Source: Tsuneonella sp. CC-YZS046
Lineage (GTDB): Bacteria > Pseudomonadota > Alphaproteobacteria > Sphingomonadales > Sphingomonadaceae
Assembly: GCF_035581365.1 (NCBI RefSeq)
Contig: NZ_CP141590.1
Location: 2,228,001 to 2,292,000 of the forward strand
Direction: 5' to 3'
Length of the DNA stretch: 64,000 nucleotides
A model generated the notes under the pieces. The model saw nothing but the letters and a program-made list of their open reading frames with translations, searched no databases and was not told where the DNA came from. A program made the translations under genes and the position numbers. This document shows positions 31,395-40,017 of this stretch, piece after piece. Within the stretch, counting starts at the first letter, position 1. Each line of letters starts with the position of its first letter.

Positions 31395-32765
31395 ATGCGC
31401 TTCCGGTTCCTCCCGATCAACCGCTGGCTCGAACCGCTGCTGCTGCTTGTGATACTGGGTGCGATCATCCGCGCCTTCTTCTATTTTCTGGAATATTATC
31501 ATTTTCCGCAGCCGTTCTTTTACGAACCGTTCGATGTGTGGATGGATTGGTTCAACACATCCTATTGGGCCTATGAAAAAGGCGCATATGACTCCTGGGG
31601 CACGATCTATCCGCCGCTGTCATTCGTTTTCCTGCGCATCTTCAGTCTGGGGAGCTGCTATGGGGAAACCAGCGGATACATCATCCGCGAATGCGATTGG
31701 GTCGGCCTTGCAACGCTGCACGGTTTCTTCCTGCTCAATATCCTTCTGCTGTGGCTGACTTTCCGCCGGGTGGACCGCAAAACAGCCCTCTGGCGCACAC
31801 TGGCGCTCGGCCTGGGCTTGCCCTCCCTCTACGGGCTGGAACGCGGCAATCTGGTGATCGTCTGCTTCACCTTCGTAATCCTCGGCTTCGGACCTCTGCT
31901 CAAGTCGGCGCGCTGGCGATGGATCGCAGTGGGGCTTGCGGTCAATTTCAAGGTCTATCTGATTGCAGGACTGTTCCCGCAACTGTTGCGGAGACGCTGG
32001 TTGTGGTTTGAAGGCGCGCTGCTTTCGACCATCGCCATCTACATCGTCACCTACGGACTCATGGGAGACGGCACACCCCTTCAACTCTACAGGAACATCG
32101 CCGACGTTTCGGGTATCTACCAGGCCGTCACCTTCTTGGACCTGTGGTATGCGGCCACTTACAAACCATTCATCTCGCTGCTTACCGGCCAATATCAGGT
32201 GGTTGCGGGAATCGCGGGATCTCGCATCACGGACATGCTCATCGTCCTGCTGAATGGACTACAATACACCACCATGGCGTCCATCGCGGCCGCAGCAACA
32301 GCAGCCTGGCTCCGGCCGGAAGTGGTACCGATGCACCGTTTGACCTTCCTGGGCCTCGCCATGGCGATGGTCGCGTCCGAACCGGGCGGCTATACCGAAA
32401 ATTTCCTGATCTTCCTGGTTTTCCTGGAGCGGTGGCGGGGATTTGGCCGCAGCTGGGCGATCTTCATGTGCTACATCCTGCTGATGCCGTTCGACATCAT
32501 TGTCGGCCGTGTGCCCCCGCAAGTGCAGGAAAGCTATCTGGCCGGGCACGCGACCTTTTTCGCCTATTACATCACCATAGGCCCGTTCATCCGGCCATTG
32601 CTGCTACTGTCGATCGTGTGGGCACTTTCCGCTGTCACCCTGCGCGACGTATGGACCGACATCCGGCATCAGGGATGGGAATCGCGCTGGCGTTTCCGCC
32701 GGGATGCGCCCATTTTGCCAGGCGTCACGCCACCCGAACCGCCTTCCTCGCGGATGACAGCGTAA
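31395..32765 (+). CDS. polytopic GT-C type glycosyltransferase (GtrC-like, GT87/DUF2029-like)
   Basis: The 456-residue integral membrane protein has about nine to eleven transmembrane helices. The first periplasmic loop carries acidic/aromatic residues (FYEPFDVWMDWFNTSYWAYE), typical of GT-C enzymes using lipid-phosphate sugars. GLERGNLVIVCFTFV and VGLAVNFKVYLIAGLFP resemble GT87/DUF2029 proteins. It would transfer the flipped sugar to a periplasmic acceptor. The acceptor specificity, presumably the exported polysaccharide, cannot be deduced. Its stop overlaps the next start by one base (TAATG). Confidence 0.8.
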   Translation: MRFRFLPINRWLEPLLLLVILGAIIRAFFYFLEYYHFPQPFFYEPFDVWMDWFNTSYWAYEKGAYDSWGTIYPPLSFVFLRIFSLGSCYGETSGYIIRECDWVGLATLHGFFLLNILLLWLTFRRVDRKTALWRTLALGLGLPSLYGLERGNLVIVCFTFVILGFGPLLKSARWRWIAVGLAVNFKVYLIAGLFPQLLRRRWLWFEGALLSTIAIYIVTYGLMGDGTPLQLYRNIADVSGIYQAVTFLDLWYAATYKPFISLLTGQYQVVAGIAGSRITDMLIVLLNGLQYTTMASIAAAATAAWLRPEVVPMHRLTFLGLAMAMVASEPGGYTENFLIFLVFLERWRGFGRSWAIFMCYILLMPFDIIVGRVPPQVQESYLAGHATFFAYYITIGPFIRPLLLLSIVWALSAVTLRDVWTDIRHQGWESRWRFRRDAPILPGVTPPEPPSSRMTA

Positions 32766-34426
32766 TGAGAAAGAAACACCTCTTGCCCGAGGCTGGCTGG
32801 CGGCGACGCGATCTGGCGTTGCTGGGCGGCGGGGCGGCGACCGGCTTGCTAGTGGCAGGATCTGCCGGAGCACAGCCGCTCGGCAGCGGTCACCAAACGC
32901 TTCCCCCCGGCATTCATCGAATAACCGAAGACCTTGTCATCGCCGCTGATCTGTCGCTTGCCCCCGGCGCGCGGATAGAAGTCGCCCCCGGGCGGACGCT
33001 GACCTTAAAAGGCCATTTCAGTGCGCCTGTTTCGCATATATTCACTGGCGCGGGCTGGGTCGATCTCAACCATTCGCGCACTCCTGCGGCCTTTCCCGAA
33101 TGGTGGGGAGCGATAGCCGGGGATGGCAATGCCGATTGCCTGCCTGCCTTCTCCGCCTGCCTTGCCGCCCATCCGATCATGCTGTTGCGCGCGGCGGATT
33201 ACTATCTGTCCGATAGCTTCGTCATAGAACGGCCCTTCGCCCGTATCTGGGGCGCAGGATATCGCGGCGCGCAGGACGGCCAGGGCACACGGCTGCTCGT
33301 CAAAAGCGGCACGGTCGATGTGCTGAGAGTTGGCCCGGCGCGTTTTCCCGGCGCGGTCAATGATTTCTTGCAAGGCGTGGACATCCGCTGGATGGAATTG
33401 GGGCGGACATTGCCTGTCGCGCCGGATGCGGCGGGGCTGCGCGCCCAATATCTGCTGCATTGCCGGTTCGAAGGATTGAGCGCGCGGGAAAGCAGCATCG
33501 GATTTGCCGCGAAAGGGGTTGTGCGGAGCTATTTCTCGGACTGCATCGCCTTTCGGTCGTTGCCGGGATCGACGCCCGGCAGCCCCTATCGCGGCTTCTT
33601 GCTGGGCGGCGCGGAGCAGGTGGGATTGGCCGGGGCCAATGGATCGATCTTCGTTGTCGATTGCAACGTGTCGATCGGCGGGGCGCCGGGCGTGGCGGAC
33701 TCGGTCGGACTTCTGCTGGAAGCCGGTTTTGCCGACAGCTTTATCGAGAATTTCGAAGCGACCGGCCTGCAGACCGGCATCCGCATCGCGGGGGACGCCG
33801 GCAAAATCGGCGGAATGGCTGTCGCCGGGCATTCCAATCTGCACATCCGTATGCCGATCATCGACCAATGCAGTGCCGTAGGGATCGAACTGCTCGATCT
33901 GTCCGGGCACGCAATCGTCGACATCAGCGATCCTTATGTGGCAGTCGCCCCAGGCGCGCGCGCGGCCATCGCGGCACAGGCCGCGCATGGCGCGTGGTCC
34001 ATCATCGGCGGCCAATTGATCGGCCGCAGCGACAGCAATTCCCCCGGTGCAACGGGCCTGTGGGTGCAGGACAGCAGCGGCCTCGATGTAACCGCGCTCA
34101 AATTGGTGGATTTTGCCAGCCCCGTGCATTTGTCCCGCTGCACCGGCAGCGTGTTGCGCGGACAAATTCACAATCCGGGCAAACGCAGCGATGCGGCGGC
34201 TGTCGCTCTCGATAATTGCAGCGACACACAACTGGATCTGCGCATCAGCGGCAAGACGAAGGCATTTGCCAATGGCATCGCTGTAAACGGTCAGGGGAGC
34301 GGTGTGCTAGCCTTGAGCGTAGCCATGATCGACGGCGACGCCATTGCTGGCGAGAAGATATTGTCCAACGGGCGGTCGCTTGGCTCATCGGGTCGCCACG
34401 GCGCCATCGACGTGACAGGGATGTAG
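32765..34426 (+). CDS. predicted Tat-exported right-handed beta-helix protein
   Basis: The 553-residue protein has a twin-arginine-type leader: WRRRDLALLGGG with a hydrophobic stretch ending GSAGAQ. After it comes PPGIHRITEDLVIAADLSLA and ~450 residues of short repeating beta-strand turns (GIRIAGDAGKIGG, GLWVQDSSGLDVTALKLVDF), the pattern of pectate-lyase/tailspike beta-helices. FPEWWGAIAGDGNADCLPAF is typical of tailspike-like/pectate-lyase-3 domains. It may be a polysaccharide lyase, epimerase or glycan-binding scaffold in the periplasm; no catalytic residues can be assigned with confidence. A longer frame from 32144 is within the previous gene. Confidence 0.75.
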   Translation: MRKKHLLPEAGWRRRDLALLGGGAATGLLVAGSAGAQPLGSGHQTLPPGIHRITEDLVIAADLSLAPGARIEVAPGRTLTLKGHFSAPVSHIFTGAGWVDLNHSRTPAAFPEWWGAIAGDGNADCLPAFSACLAAHPIMLLRAADYYLSDSFVIERPFARIWGAGYRGAQDGQGTRLLVKSGTVDVLRVGPARFPGAVNDFLQGVDIRWMELGRTLPVAPDAAGLRAQYLLHCRFEGLSARESSIGFAAKGVVRSYFSDCIAFRSLPGSTPGSPYRGFLLGGAEQVGLAGANGSIFVVDCNVSIGGAPGVADSVGLLLEAGFADSFIENFEATGLQTGIRIAGDAGKIGGMAVAGHSNLHIRMPIIDQCSAVGIELLDLSGHAIVDISDPYVAVAPGARAAIAAQAAHGAWSIIGGQLIGRSDSNSPGATGLWVQDSSGLDVTALKLVDFASPVHLSRCTGSVLRGQIHNPGKRSDAAAVALDNCSDTQLDLRISGKTKAFANGIAVNGQGSGVLALSVAMIDGDAIAGEKILSNGRSLGSSGRHGAIDVTGM

Positions 34427-34428
34427 CG

Positions 34429-35013
34429 ATGAAACCGCTGGCTCTGACCACAGCGCTCCTTGCCCTTGCCCTGATCGGTTCGAGTCCGGCACGGGCCGAT
34501 TCCGGCCCAACCGCTGCCGAAGGCGAGAGAGAAAAGTTCGAGGAACTGTTTCAGCACTGGCTGGACAAGGAACCCGCGCCCCGGCGCTCAACATCCGCGC
34601 GGCGCAGCATCACCCCTCTGCCCGGGCAAACGGGCGATGGTGGCCGGGCAAGCGGCGTGACCAGCGGCATGGGGATGCGCGTCAATCCAATACTTGGCCG
34701 GCAAATGTTCCACGCCGGAGTCGATCTTGCGGCCCCGGCTGGCAAAGCCGTGCGCGCAACAGCCGATGGCGTTGTGACACGCGCAGGATGGTCGGGTGGG
34801 TATGGTCTGCTGGTGGTCGTCAGGCACGCCAATGGATATGAGACGCGCTATGCGCATATGTCCCGCATAAGAGTCGCCCCGGGCCAATCTTTAGCCAAGG
34901 GCCAGGTGATTGGTCACGTCGGCTCGACCGGCCGCTCCACCGGGCCCCATCTTCACTACGAAGTGCGACGCGAGGGGGAGCCAGTCGACCCAAAAGCCTA
35001 TATGGGCAGGTAA
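34429..35013 (+). CDS. M23 family metallopeptidase (LytM-like)
   Basis: The 194-residue secreted protein has a signal peptide (MKPLALTTALLALALIGSSP, cleaved after ARA), a charged linker, and a C-terminal LytM domain. The domain has GMGMRVNPILGRQMFHAGVD (zinc His and Asp), RYAHMSRI and GPHLHYEVRR (HxH). All three zinc-ligand positions appear intact, so it should cut peptidoglycan cross-bridges or act as an amidase. The start is two bases after the beta-helix gene. It is last in the operon; a likely role is opening the cell wall for the polysaccharide machine (inference). Confidence 0.88.
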   Translation: MKPLALTTALLALALIGSSPARADSGPTAAEGEREKFEELFQHWLDKEPAPRRSTSARRSITPLPGQTGDGGRASGVTSGMGMRVNPILGRQMFHAGVDLAAPAGKAVRATADGVVTRAGWSGGYGLLVVVRHANGYETRYAHMSRIRVAPGQSLAKGQVIGHVGSTGRSTGPHLHYEVRREGEPVDPKAYMGR

Positions 35014-35048
35014 AGGCGCGGTCAGCCTGAGTGAACGGCAAATCGTGG

Positions 35049-36113
35049 CTAGGCCGCGACATAATCGGCAATCTGCCCGAGCGTGACCTCACGCGCGTTC
35101 TCGCCCAAACCGACCGCCTTGTGCCAGGCGACGATCCATCGTAGCGCTTCATCGAGCGTCAGGGCCGGCCGCCAGCCCAGCGCAGCCCGCGCCTTGGAGC
35201 AATCGAGCCGCAACAACCCGGCCTCATGCGGCTTCGGGCCGGTATCGGGCAAGGCCTCGCCCGCACCGCCGCCCCAGGCGGCGCGCATCCGTTCCACGAT
35301 CCAGGACACGGGCCGCGCATCCTCGTCCGCCGGTCCGAAGTTCCAGGCGTCGGCGAAGCTCCGCTCGCCCGCCAGCAGCCTTTCCGCGATCATCAGATAG
35401 CCGCCCAGCGCTTCCAGCACATGCTGCCAGGGGCGCACCGCATCGGGCGAACGGATCAGCGGCGCCGCGCCGGCTTCGAAGGCGCGCACGAGGTCGGGCA
35501 CCAGCCGGTCGGCCGCCCAATCCCCCCCCCCGATGACATTGCCGGCGCGCACCGAAGCGAGCGCCGGGCCGCTTTCCCTGAAATAGGAGCTGCGATAGGC
35601 GGCCGTGACGATCTCCGCGCAGCCCTTGCTGCTGCTGTAGGGGTCGTGCCCGCCCATCGGATCGCTTTCGCGATAGGGCCACACCCATTCGCGGTTCTCG
35701 TAGCATTTGTCGCTGGTCACGCAGACGATCGCCCGAACGCCCGGAACCTGCCGCGCCGCTTCCAGCAGATGGACCGTGCCCATCACATTGGTGGCATAGG
35801 TTTCGACCGGCTCATCATAGGACAGGCGAACCAGCGGTTGGGCGGCGAGGTGGAAGATCACGTCCGGCCGGGCCTGTTCGACCGCCGCCCGCAGGCTGGC
35901 CAGATCGCGCACATCGCCTTCGACATGGTGGATCACATCCGCGATCCGCGCGGTTTCGAACAGGCTCGGCTCGGTCGGGGCGGGCAGCGCGTAGCCGGTG
36001 ACTTCCGCGCCGAGCGCGTGCAACCAGAGGCTGAGCCAGCTCCCCTTGAAGCCGGTGTGGCCGGTCACCAGCACCCGGCGTCCGGCCCATTCCCGGTCGT
36101 GGGCGGCGCTCAC
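35049..36113 (-). CDS. rfbG: CDP-glucose 4,6-dehydratase
   Basis: The 354-residue extended SDR has NAD motif VLVTGHTGFKGSWLSLWL, IFHLAAQPLVRLSYDEP, VCVTSDKCYENREWVWPY and the catalytic Tyr-Lys in DPYSSSKGCAE. The GHTGFKGSW motif is specific to CDP-glucose 4,6-dehydratases. I chose the GTG at 36113, which overlaps the rfbF stop (GTGA); an ATG at 36146 would overlap rfbF by 37 bases. It converts CDP-glucose to CDP-4-keto-6-deoxyglucose, the substrate of RfbH at 22018-23370. Confidence 0.94.
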   Translation of the reverse strand: MSAAHDREWAGRRVLVTGHTGFKGSWLSLWLHALGAEVTGYALPAPTEPSLFETARIADVIHHVEGDVRDLASLRAAVEQARPDVIFHLAAQPLVRLSYDEPVETYATNVMGTVHLLEAARQVPGVRAIVCVTSDKCYENREWVWPYRESDPMGGHDPYSSSKGCAEIVTAAYRSSYFRESGPALASVRAGNVIGGGDWAADRLVPDLVRAFEAGAAPLIRSPDAVRPWQHVLEALGGYLMIAERLLAGERSFADAWNFGPADEDARPVSWIVERMRAAWGGGAGEALPDTGPKPHEAGLLRLDCSKARAALGWRPALTLDEALRWIVAWHKAVGLGENAREVTLGQIADYVAA

Positions 36114-36883
36114 CAGCGCTTCCACGGTGCATTGCCCGCGCTCCACAATTCCTCGAGATATATCTTGTCGCGCAACGTATCCATCGGCTGCCAGAAGCCT
36201 TCATGCCGGTAGCCCATCAGTTCGCCGCCTCTGGCGAGTGTCTCAAGAGGCCCGGATTCCCAAATCGTATCCGGCCCTTCGATCAGATCAAGCACCGATG
36301 GATCGGCGACGAAGAAGCCGCCATTGATCAGCCCGCCGTCACCGGCCGGCTTCTCAGCGAAGTCGATGACCTTGCCTTCATCGAACTGAAGCGCACCGAA
36401 GCGGCCGGGCGGCGACACGGCGGTGATCGTCGCGCGCAAGCCGTGCGAATTATGGAATTTCACCTGATCCGCGATGTCGATATTCGCCACGCCATCGCCA
36501 TAGGTGAAGCAGAACGGCGTATCCGGATCGAGATATTGCCGGATCGCTCCCAGCCTGCCCCCGGTCATCGTGTCCGCGCCGGTTTCCACCAAGGTGATCC
36601 GCCACGGCTCGCTCCGGGCATAATGCACTTCCATGCCGTTGCCATTGCGCAGATCAATGGTTACGTCGGACGTGTGGAGGAAATAATTCGCGAAGAATTC
36701 CTTGATGATATAGCCTTTGTACCCAAGGCAGATCACGAAATCGTTCAGCCCGGCAGAGGAATATATCTTCATGATATGCCACAGGATCGGCATCCCGCCG
36801 ATCTCCACCATGGGCTTGGGTCTGACTGCGGTTTCTTCCCCCAACCTGCTGCCGAGACCACCTGCCAAAATTACGGTTTTCAT
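36110..36883 (-). CDS. rfbF: glucose-1-phosphate cytidylyltransferase
   Basis: The 257-residue nucleotidyltransferase has N-terminal LAGGLGSRLGEETAVRPKPM (GGxGxRL...RPKPM), then GGMPILWHIMKIYSSAGLND, FCFTYGDGVANIDI (metal-binding Asp) and ALQFDEGKVIDFAEKP. It makes CDP-glucose from CTP and glucose-1-phosphate, the entry to CDP-dideoxyhexoses. It is coupled to rfbG by a 4-base overlap. Its start is only 29 bases from the divergent membrane glycosyltransferase gene, so the two promoters must overlap or lie within coding sequence. Confidence 0.96.
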   Translation of the reverse strand: MKTVILAGGLGSRLGEETAVRPKPMVEIGGMPILWHIMKIYSSAGLNDFVICLGYKGYIIKEFFANYFLHTSDVTIDLRNGNGMEVHYARSEPWRITLVETGADTMTGGRLGAIRQYLDPDTPFCFTYGDGVANIDIADQVKFHNSHGLRATITAVSPPGRFGALQFDEGKVIDFAEKPAGDGGLINGGFFVADPSVLDLIEGPDTIWESGPLETLARGGELMGYRHEGFWQPMDTLRDKIYLEELWSAGNAPWKRW

Positions 36884-36912
36884 CGTTGCTCCACGTCAAG
36901 GCATTCTGCAAC

Positions 36913-38568
36913 ATGACGGAACCATCTCCCAAAGCCCGTAACGACCGCGTGAAAAGCGTGATCGCGCCCTTGCTCCTGCTGCTGATCCTGACGGCGGCCA
37001 CTGCGCTGCGAATCTACGGCCTGAATTTCGGCCTGCCCGCCCTGAACGACCCCGACGAACCGCTGTTCATGATGATGGCGTTCGACATGCTGCGGAACCA
37101 GACCCTCAATCCCGGCTGGTTCGGCCACCCCGGCACGATAACCCTTTATTGCCTGGCCTTGACCTGCGTTCTGGTTGGCGCCTTCGGGCTGCTGACCGGG
37201 CGCTATGCGGATGTGGATAGCTTTGTCAGCGCTGTCTATGCCGATCCCGGCCTGGTCTGGTTGCCCGCTCGCCTGTTTATCGCCATCTGCGGGATTCTCT
37301 GCGTCCTGCTCGCCTATCACCTCGGCAAGAGACTTGGCGGAAAGCAACTGGGGCTGATCTCCGCTGCGGTGCTGGCGGTGAACTCGGTCCATATCGAATA
37401 TTCCCAGATCATCCGCACCGACATGCAGGCATCCGTGTTCATGCTGCTCTGCACCTTGTCCGGGTTGGCGATCGCACGGGAAGGCAAGACGCGCCAATAT
37501 GTGCTGGCGGGCATATTTGTCGGCCTTGCCACCGCCACGAAATGGCCCGCGGCCGTCATTGCCGTGAATCCGATCTGCGCGGGGCTGTGGCGCCTTGCGC
37601 ATGGGATGCGCGAAAAATCACGCCTGGTACTGTTCGGCATGACTGCGGCAGCGACACTGTTCGCGGCGTCGCCTTTCCTGCTGATCGATTACCGGACAGT
37701 CCTGCGCGACATCGCCGGAGAAGCGCGCCCCATCCATCCCGGCGCGACAAGCGAGGGATTCTTCGCCAGTCTGGCATGGTATGCGGCAAATCCCCTGATC
37801 GGTTCATTCGGGCTAGCGGGGCTTGCTCTCGCTATCATCGGCTTGTGCTGGATTCCGTTTCGTGATCGCAGATGGGCGGTCGCCGCCTTGCCGGGCGCCT
37901 TGGTGTTCTTCATCGTGATCTGCTCGCAGAATCTGCTCTGGGAACGCTGGATCGGACCAATCCTCCCGTTCTTCGCATTGGGCATTGCGTTCACGCTATG
38001 CGCGTTGGGCGATTATCTACGCAACCGCTTCGGGAAACGGGCATGGTTTGCGGTGCCGGTGGCTCTCGCGCTGTTGTTGGCGCCCATGCTGAACACCAAT
38101 CGGATCAGCACCCTCGAAAGGACTCATGATACGCGCCAGATCGCCTCGGCCTGGATTCGCGGCCATGCGCCCGCAGGTTCCACCGTGCTAGTGGAGGATG
38201 CCGCCATCGACCTGCTGCATGACGGCACCCGCCTGCTTTTCCCCTTGGGGGCGGAGGGCTGCATCGACGCGAAGCGGATTCTGACCGGGCGGATAAAATA
38301 TTCGCAGGTCGAAACCGCACGCTCCTCAAGCCCGATCGTCGATCTGGGGCATATGGACATGAGCCTGCTGCCGTCCTGCCGCGCCGATTATGCGGTGCTG
38401 ACCCATTACGAGCGGTATCGCGCCGATCCCGCCCAGTTCGCGGAAGAATTGCGCCGTTACCGTGAGGTCATGGGCAATGCCCGGATCGAAGCCGTGATTC
38501 GCCCGGAGCCGGGCAAGAGCTCGGGGCCGGTCGTCTACGTCCTGACGATGGGGCAGACCAGCCAGTAG
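36913..38568 (+). CDS. GT39-like polytopic membrane glycosyltransferase
   Basis: The product is about 551 residues from ATG 36913 (MTEPSPKARND); a TTG at 36886 is in frame but leaves no room for a promoter. It has roughly eleven transmembrane helices and the first-loop acidic pair in LPALNDPDEPLFMMM characteristic of the PMT/ArnT/GT39 GT-C family, followed by HPGTITLY and a soluble periplasmic C-terminal domain of ~140 residues. It is expected to move a sugar from polyprenyl phosphate to a periplasmic acceptor (lipid, polysaccharide or protein). It is a second GT-C enzyme of this locus. Confidence 0.82.
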   Translation: MTEPSPKARNDRVKSVIAPLLLLLILTAATALRIYGLNFGLPALNDPDEPLFMMMAFDMLRNQTLNPGWFGHPGTITLYCLALTCVLVGAFGLLTGRYADVDSFVSAVYADPGLVWLPARLFIAICGILCVLLAYHLGKRLGGKQLGLISAAVLAVNSVHIEYSQIIRTDMQASVFMLLCTLSGLAIAREGKTRQYVLAGIFVGLATATKWPAAVIAVNPICAGLWRLAHGMREKSRLVLFGMTAAATLFAASPFLLIDYRTVLRDIAGEARPIHPGATSEGFFASLAWYAANPLIGSFGLAGLALAIIGLCWIPFRDRRWAVAALPGALVFFIVICSQNLLWERWIGPILPFFALGIAFTLCALGDYLRNRFGKRAWFAVPVALALLLAPMLNTNRISTLERTHDTRQIASAWIRGHAPAGSTVLVEDAAIDLLHDGTRLLFPLGAEGCIDAKRILTGRIKYSQVETARSSSPIVDLGHMDMSLLPSCRADYAVLTHYERYRADPAQFAEELRRYREVMGNARIEAVIRPEPGKSSGPVVYVLTMGQTSQ

Positions 38569-38629
38569 CCCGCAACCGCCCGCCGGGCCGTGAGACGCGG
38601 CAATCATTTCGGCAATTCGGGAAATGCCA

Positions 38630-38705
38630 TGGCAGGAGTGGAGGGATTCGAACCCCCGGCCCTCGGTTTTGGAGACCGATGCTCTACCAGCTGAGCTACA
38701 CTCCT
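38630..38705 (-). tRNA. tRNA-Trp (anticodon CCA)
   Basis: On the minus strand a complete 76-base cloverleaf is visible. The acceptor stem is AGGAGTG/CACTCCT and the D arm GCTCAGCTGGTAGAGC. The anticodon loop reads CTCCAAA within TCGGT/ACCGA, and the T arm carries GGTTCGAATCC. Discriminator G and an encoded CCA follow. The CCA anticodon identifies tryptophan. It lies between the glycan locus and aat; no integrase or duplicated tRNA end is seen beside it. Confidence 0.96.
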
Positions 38706-38796
38706 GCAGGCGGAATGCGCCTCTATAGGCAAGCCCGGCCCTTGGCAAGCGACAGCTCCGCCATCTCATGCCCAAAGCACCACCTGGAGAAGGAGT

Positions 38797-39546
38797 TTGG
38801 CGGACCCCTGCCCTATCTGCTATCCTTCGCGGGTGCATGCACCCAGTTCTTCGATCATTCCGACCAGCCTGTTGCTAGCGGCTTATCGCGGCGGAATTTT
38901 CCCGATGGCGGACAGCCGGGACAATTCGGAGCTGTTCTGGATCGAGCCGAGGGAACGCGCCATCCTGCCGCTGGACGGGTTCCATTGTTCGCGCTCGCTT
39001 GCCAAGACACTCCGGCAGGAACGCTTTCGCGTGACCTGCAACGCCGCCTTCGCCGAAGTGATCGACGCTTGCGCCGCGCCGCGCCCCGGCCATCCCGAAA
39101 GCTGGATCAGCCATCGCATCGCTTCCAGCTATCGCGCGTTGCACGCGCAGGGCTGGGCCCATTCCATCGAATGCTGGCGGAACGGTGAATTGGTGGGCGG
39201 GCTCTACGGGGTGGGCTTCGACCGGGTTTTCTGCGGGGAAAGCATGTTCAGCCATGAGCGCGACGCGTCCAAGGTGGCGCTGGCCTGGCTGGTGGCCGCA
39301 TTGCGCGAATCGGGCGCGGAATTGCTCGATTGCCAGTTCATGACCGACCATCTCGCTTCGATGGGAGCGGTCGAGATAAGCCAACGGCGCTATCTGGAAC
39401 TGCTGGCGCAGGCGCAAGGCACGGCCCCGGCCGGAAAACCCGCCACCGATCTGCCGTCCGGCTATTCGGCCTTGCTTTCCTCGGCTGCGGCGGCCGGTTC
39501 CTCCCCGGGGAACTTCATCGCGCAATCCTTGACCCAGACATCGTAG
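38797..39546 (+). CDS. aat: leucyl/phenylalanyl-tRNA-protein transferase
   Basis: The 249-residue N-degron enzyme transfers Leu or Phe from tRNA to proteins with N-terminal Arg or Lys, marking them for ClpS/ClpAP. Family features are LLLAAYRGGIFPMADS, FWIEPRERAILPLDGFHCSR, GLYGVGFDRVFCGESMFS and DCQFMTDHLASMGAVEI. No ATG is available; TTG at 38797 with GGAG seven bases upstream is the best start. The C-terminal tail after LAQAQGTAP is ~35 residues longer than usual and overlaps the convergent DUF2155 gene by 85 bases. Confidence 0.94.
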   Translation: MADPCPICYPSRVHAPSSSIIPTSLLLAAYRGGIFPMADSRDNSELFWIEPRERAILPLDGFHCSRSLAKTLRQERFRVTCNAAFAEVIDACAAPRPGHPESWISHRIASSYRALHAQGWAHSIECWRNGELVGGLYGVGFDRVFCGESMFSHERDASKVALAWLVAALRESGAELLDCQFMTDHLASMGAVEISQRRYLELLAQAQGTAPAGKPATDLPSGYSALLSSAAAAGSSPGNFIAQSLTQTS

Positions 39547-40016
39547 ATCGGGTGCTCGACGACATTGAGCGACGGGGAATTCCTGAACAGCCAGCCCGAG
39601 AAGATCCGCCGCCAGCGCAAGGGCTGATCGACCCGCTCCCGCTCGTTCACCAGCACCTGCACGAACGCCCCGGTTTCCGAAGGAGATTCCCAGGGCGCGG
39701 TGCGTTCGCAACTGGCGAGCTTGACCACCACATTGCCGACCCGCCGCGCTTCGCCGGGCTTGAGGACGATATCCTCGCTGATATTGTTGCGCTTGTTCAG
39801 CAGGCCGAGGGTGGCGACGCGCTGCTCCAGCGGAGTGCCTGCATCCTGCGCCGCCACCGGCGGGGCGGAGCCAAGGGTGCGGGCCACTTCCTCAGGAATC
39901 TCCGTTTCCACTGGCTTGGGTTCCGGCGCATCCTGCGTGCAGGCGCCGGCCAGCAGCGCGGCCGCCGCTGCCGAAGCGAGCACACCGGCACGGAGGGGGG
40001 CCGTTAACGGCCGCAT
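39462..40016 (-). CDS. DUF2155 domain lipoprotein/secreted protein
   Basis: The 184-residue protein begins MRPLTAPLRAGVLASAAAAA and has an export signal with LLAGACTQD, a lipobox candidate. The DUF2155 core is seen as LLNKRNNISEDIVLKPGEA, VVKLASCERTAPWESP and RIFSGWLFRNSPSLNVVEHP ending VWVKDCAM. Its function is unknown; in alphaproteobacteria it is commonly next to aat and the NDUFA12 gene, exactly as here. ATG at 40016 is 1 base after the NDUFA12 stop. Its last 85 bases are antisense to aat. Confidence 0.9.
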   Translation of the reverse strand: MRPLTAPLRAGVLASAAAAALLAGACTQDAPEPKPVETEIPEEVARTLGSAPPVAAQDAGTPLEQRVATLGLLNKRNNISEDIVLKPGEARRVGNVVVKLASCERTAPWESPSETGAFVQVLVNERERVDQPLRWRRIFSGWLFRNSPSLNVVEHPIYDVWVKDCAMKFPGEEPAAAAEESKAE

Positions 40017-40017
40017 T

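Noticed and set aside
36886-36912. TTG start nine codons upstream for the GT39-like protein
   Set aside because: Leaves 2 bases to the divergent rfbF start and has no ribosome-binding site; ATG at 36913 preferred.
38630-38705. tRNA as integration site of a genomic island for the glycan locus
   Set aside because: No integrase, transposase or direct repeat of the tRNA end is visible on either side.
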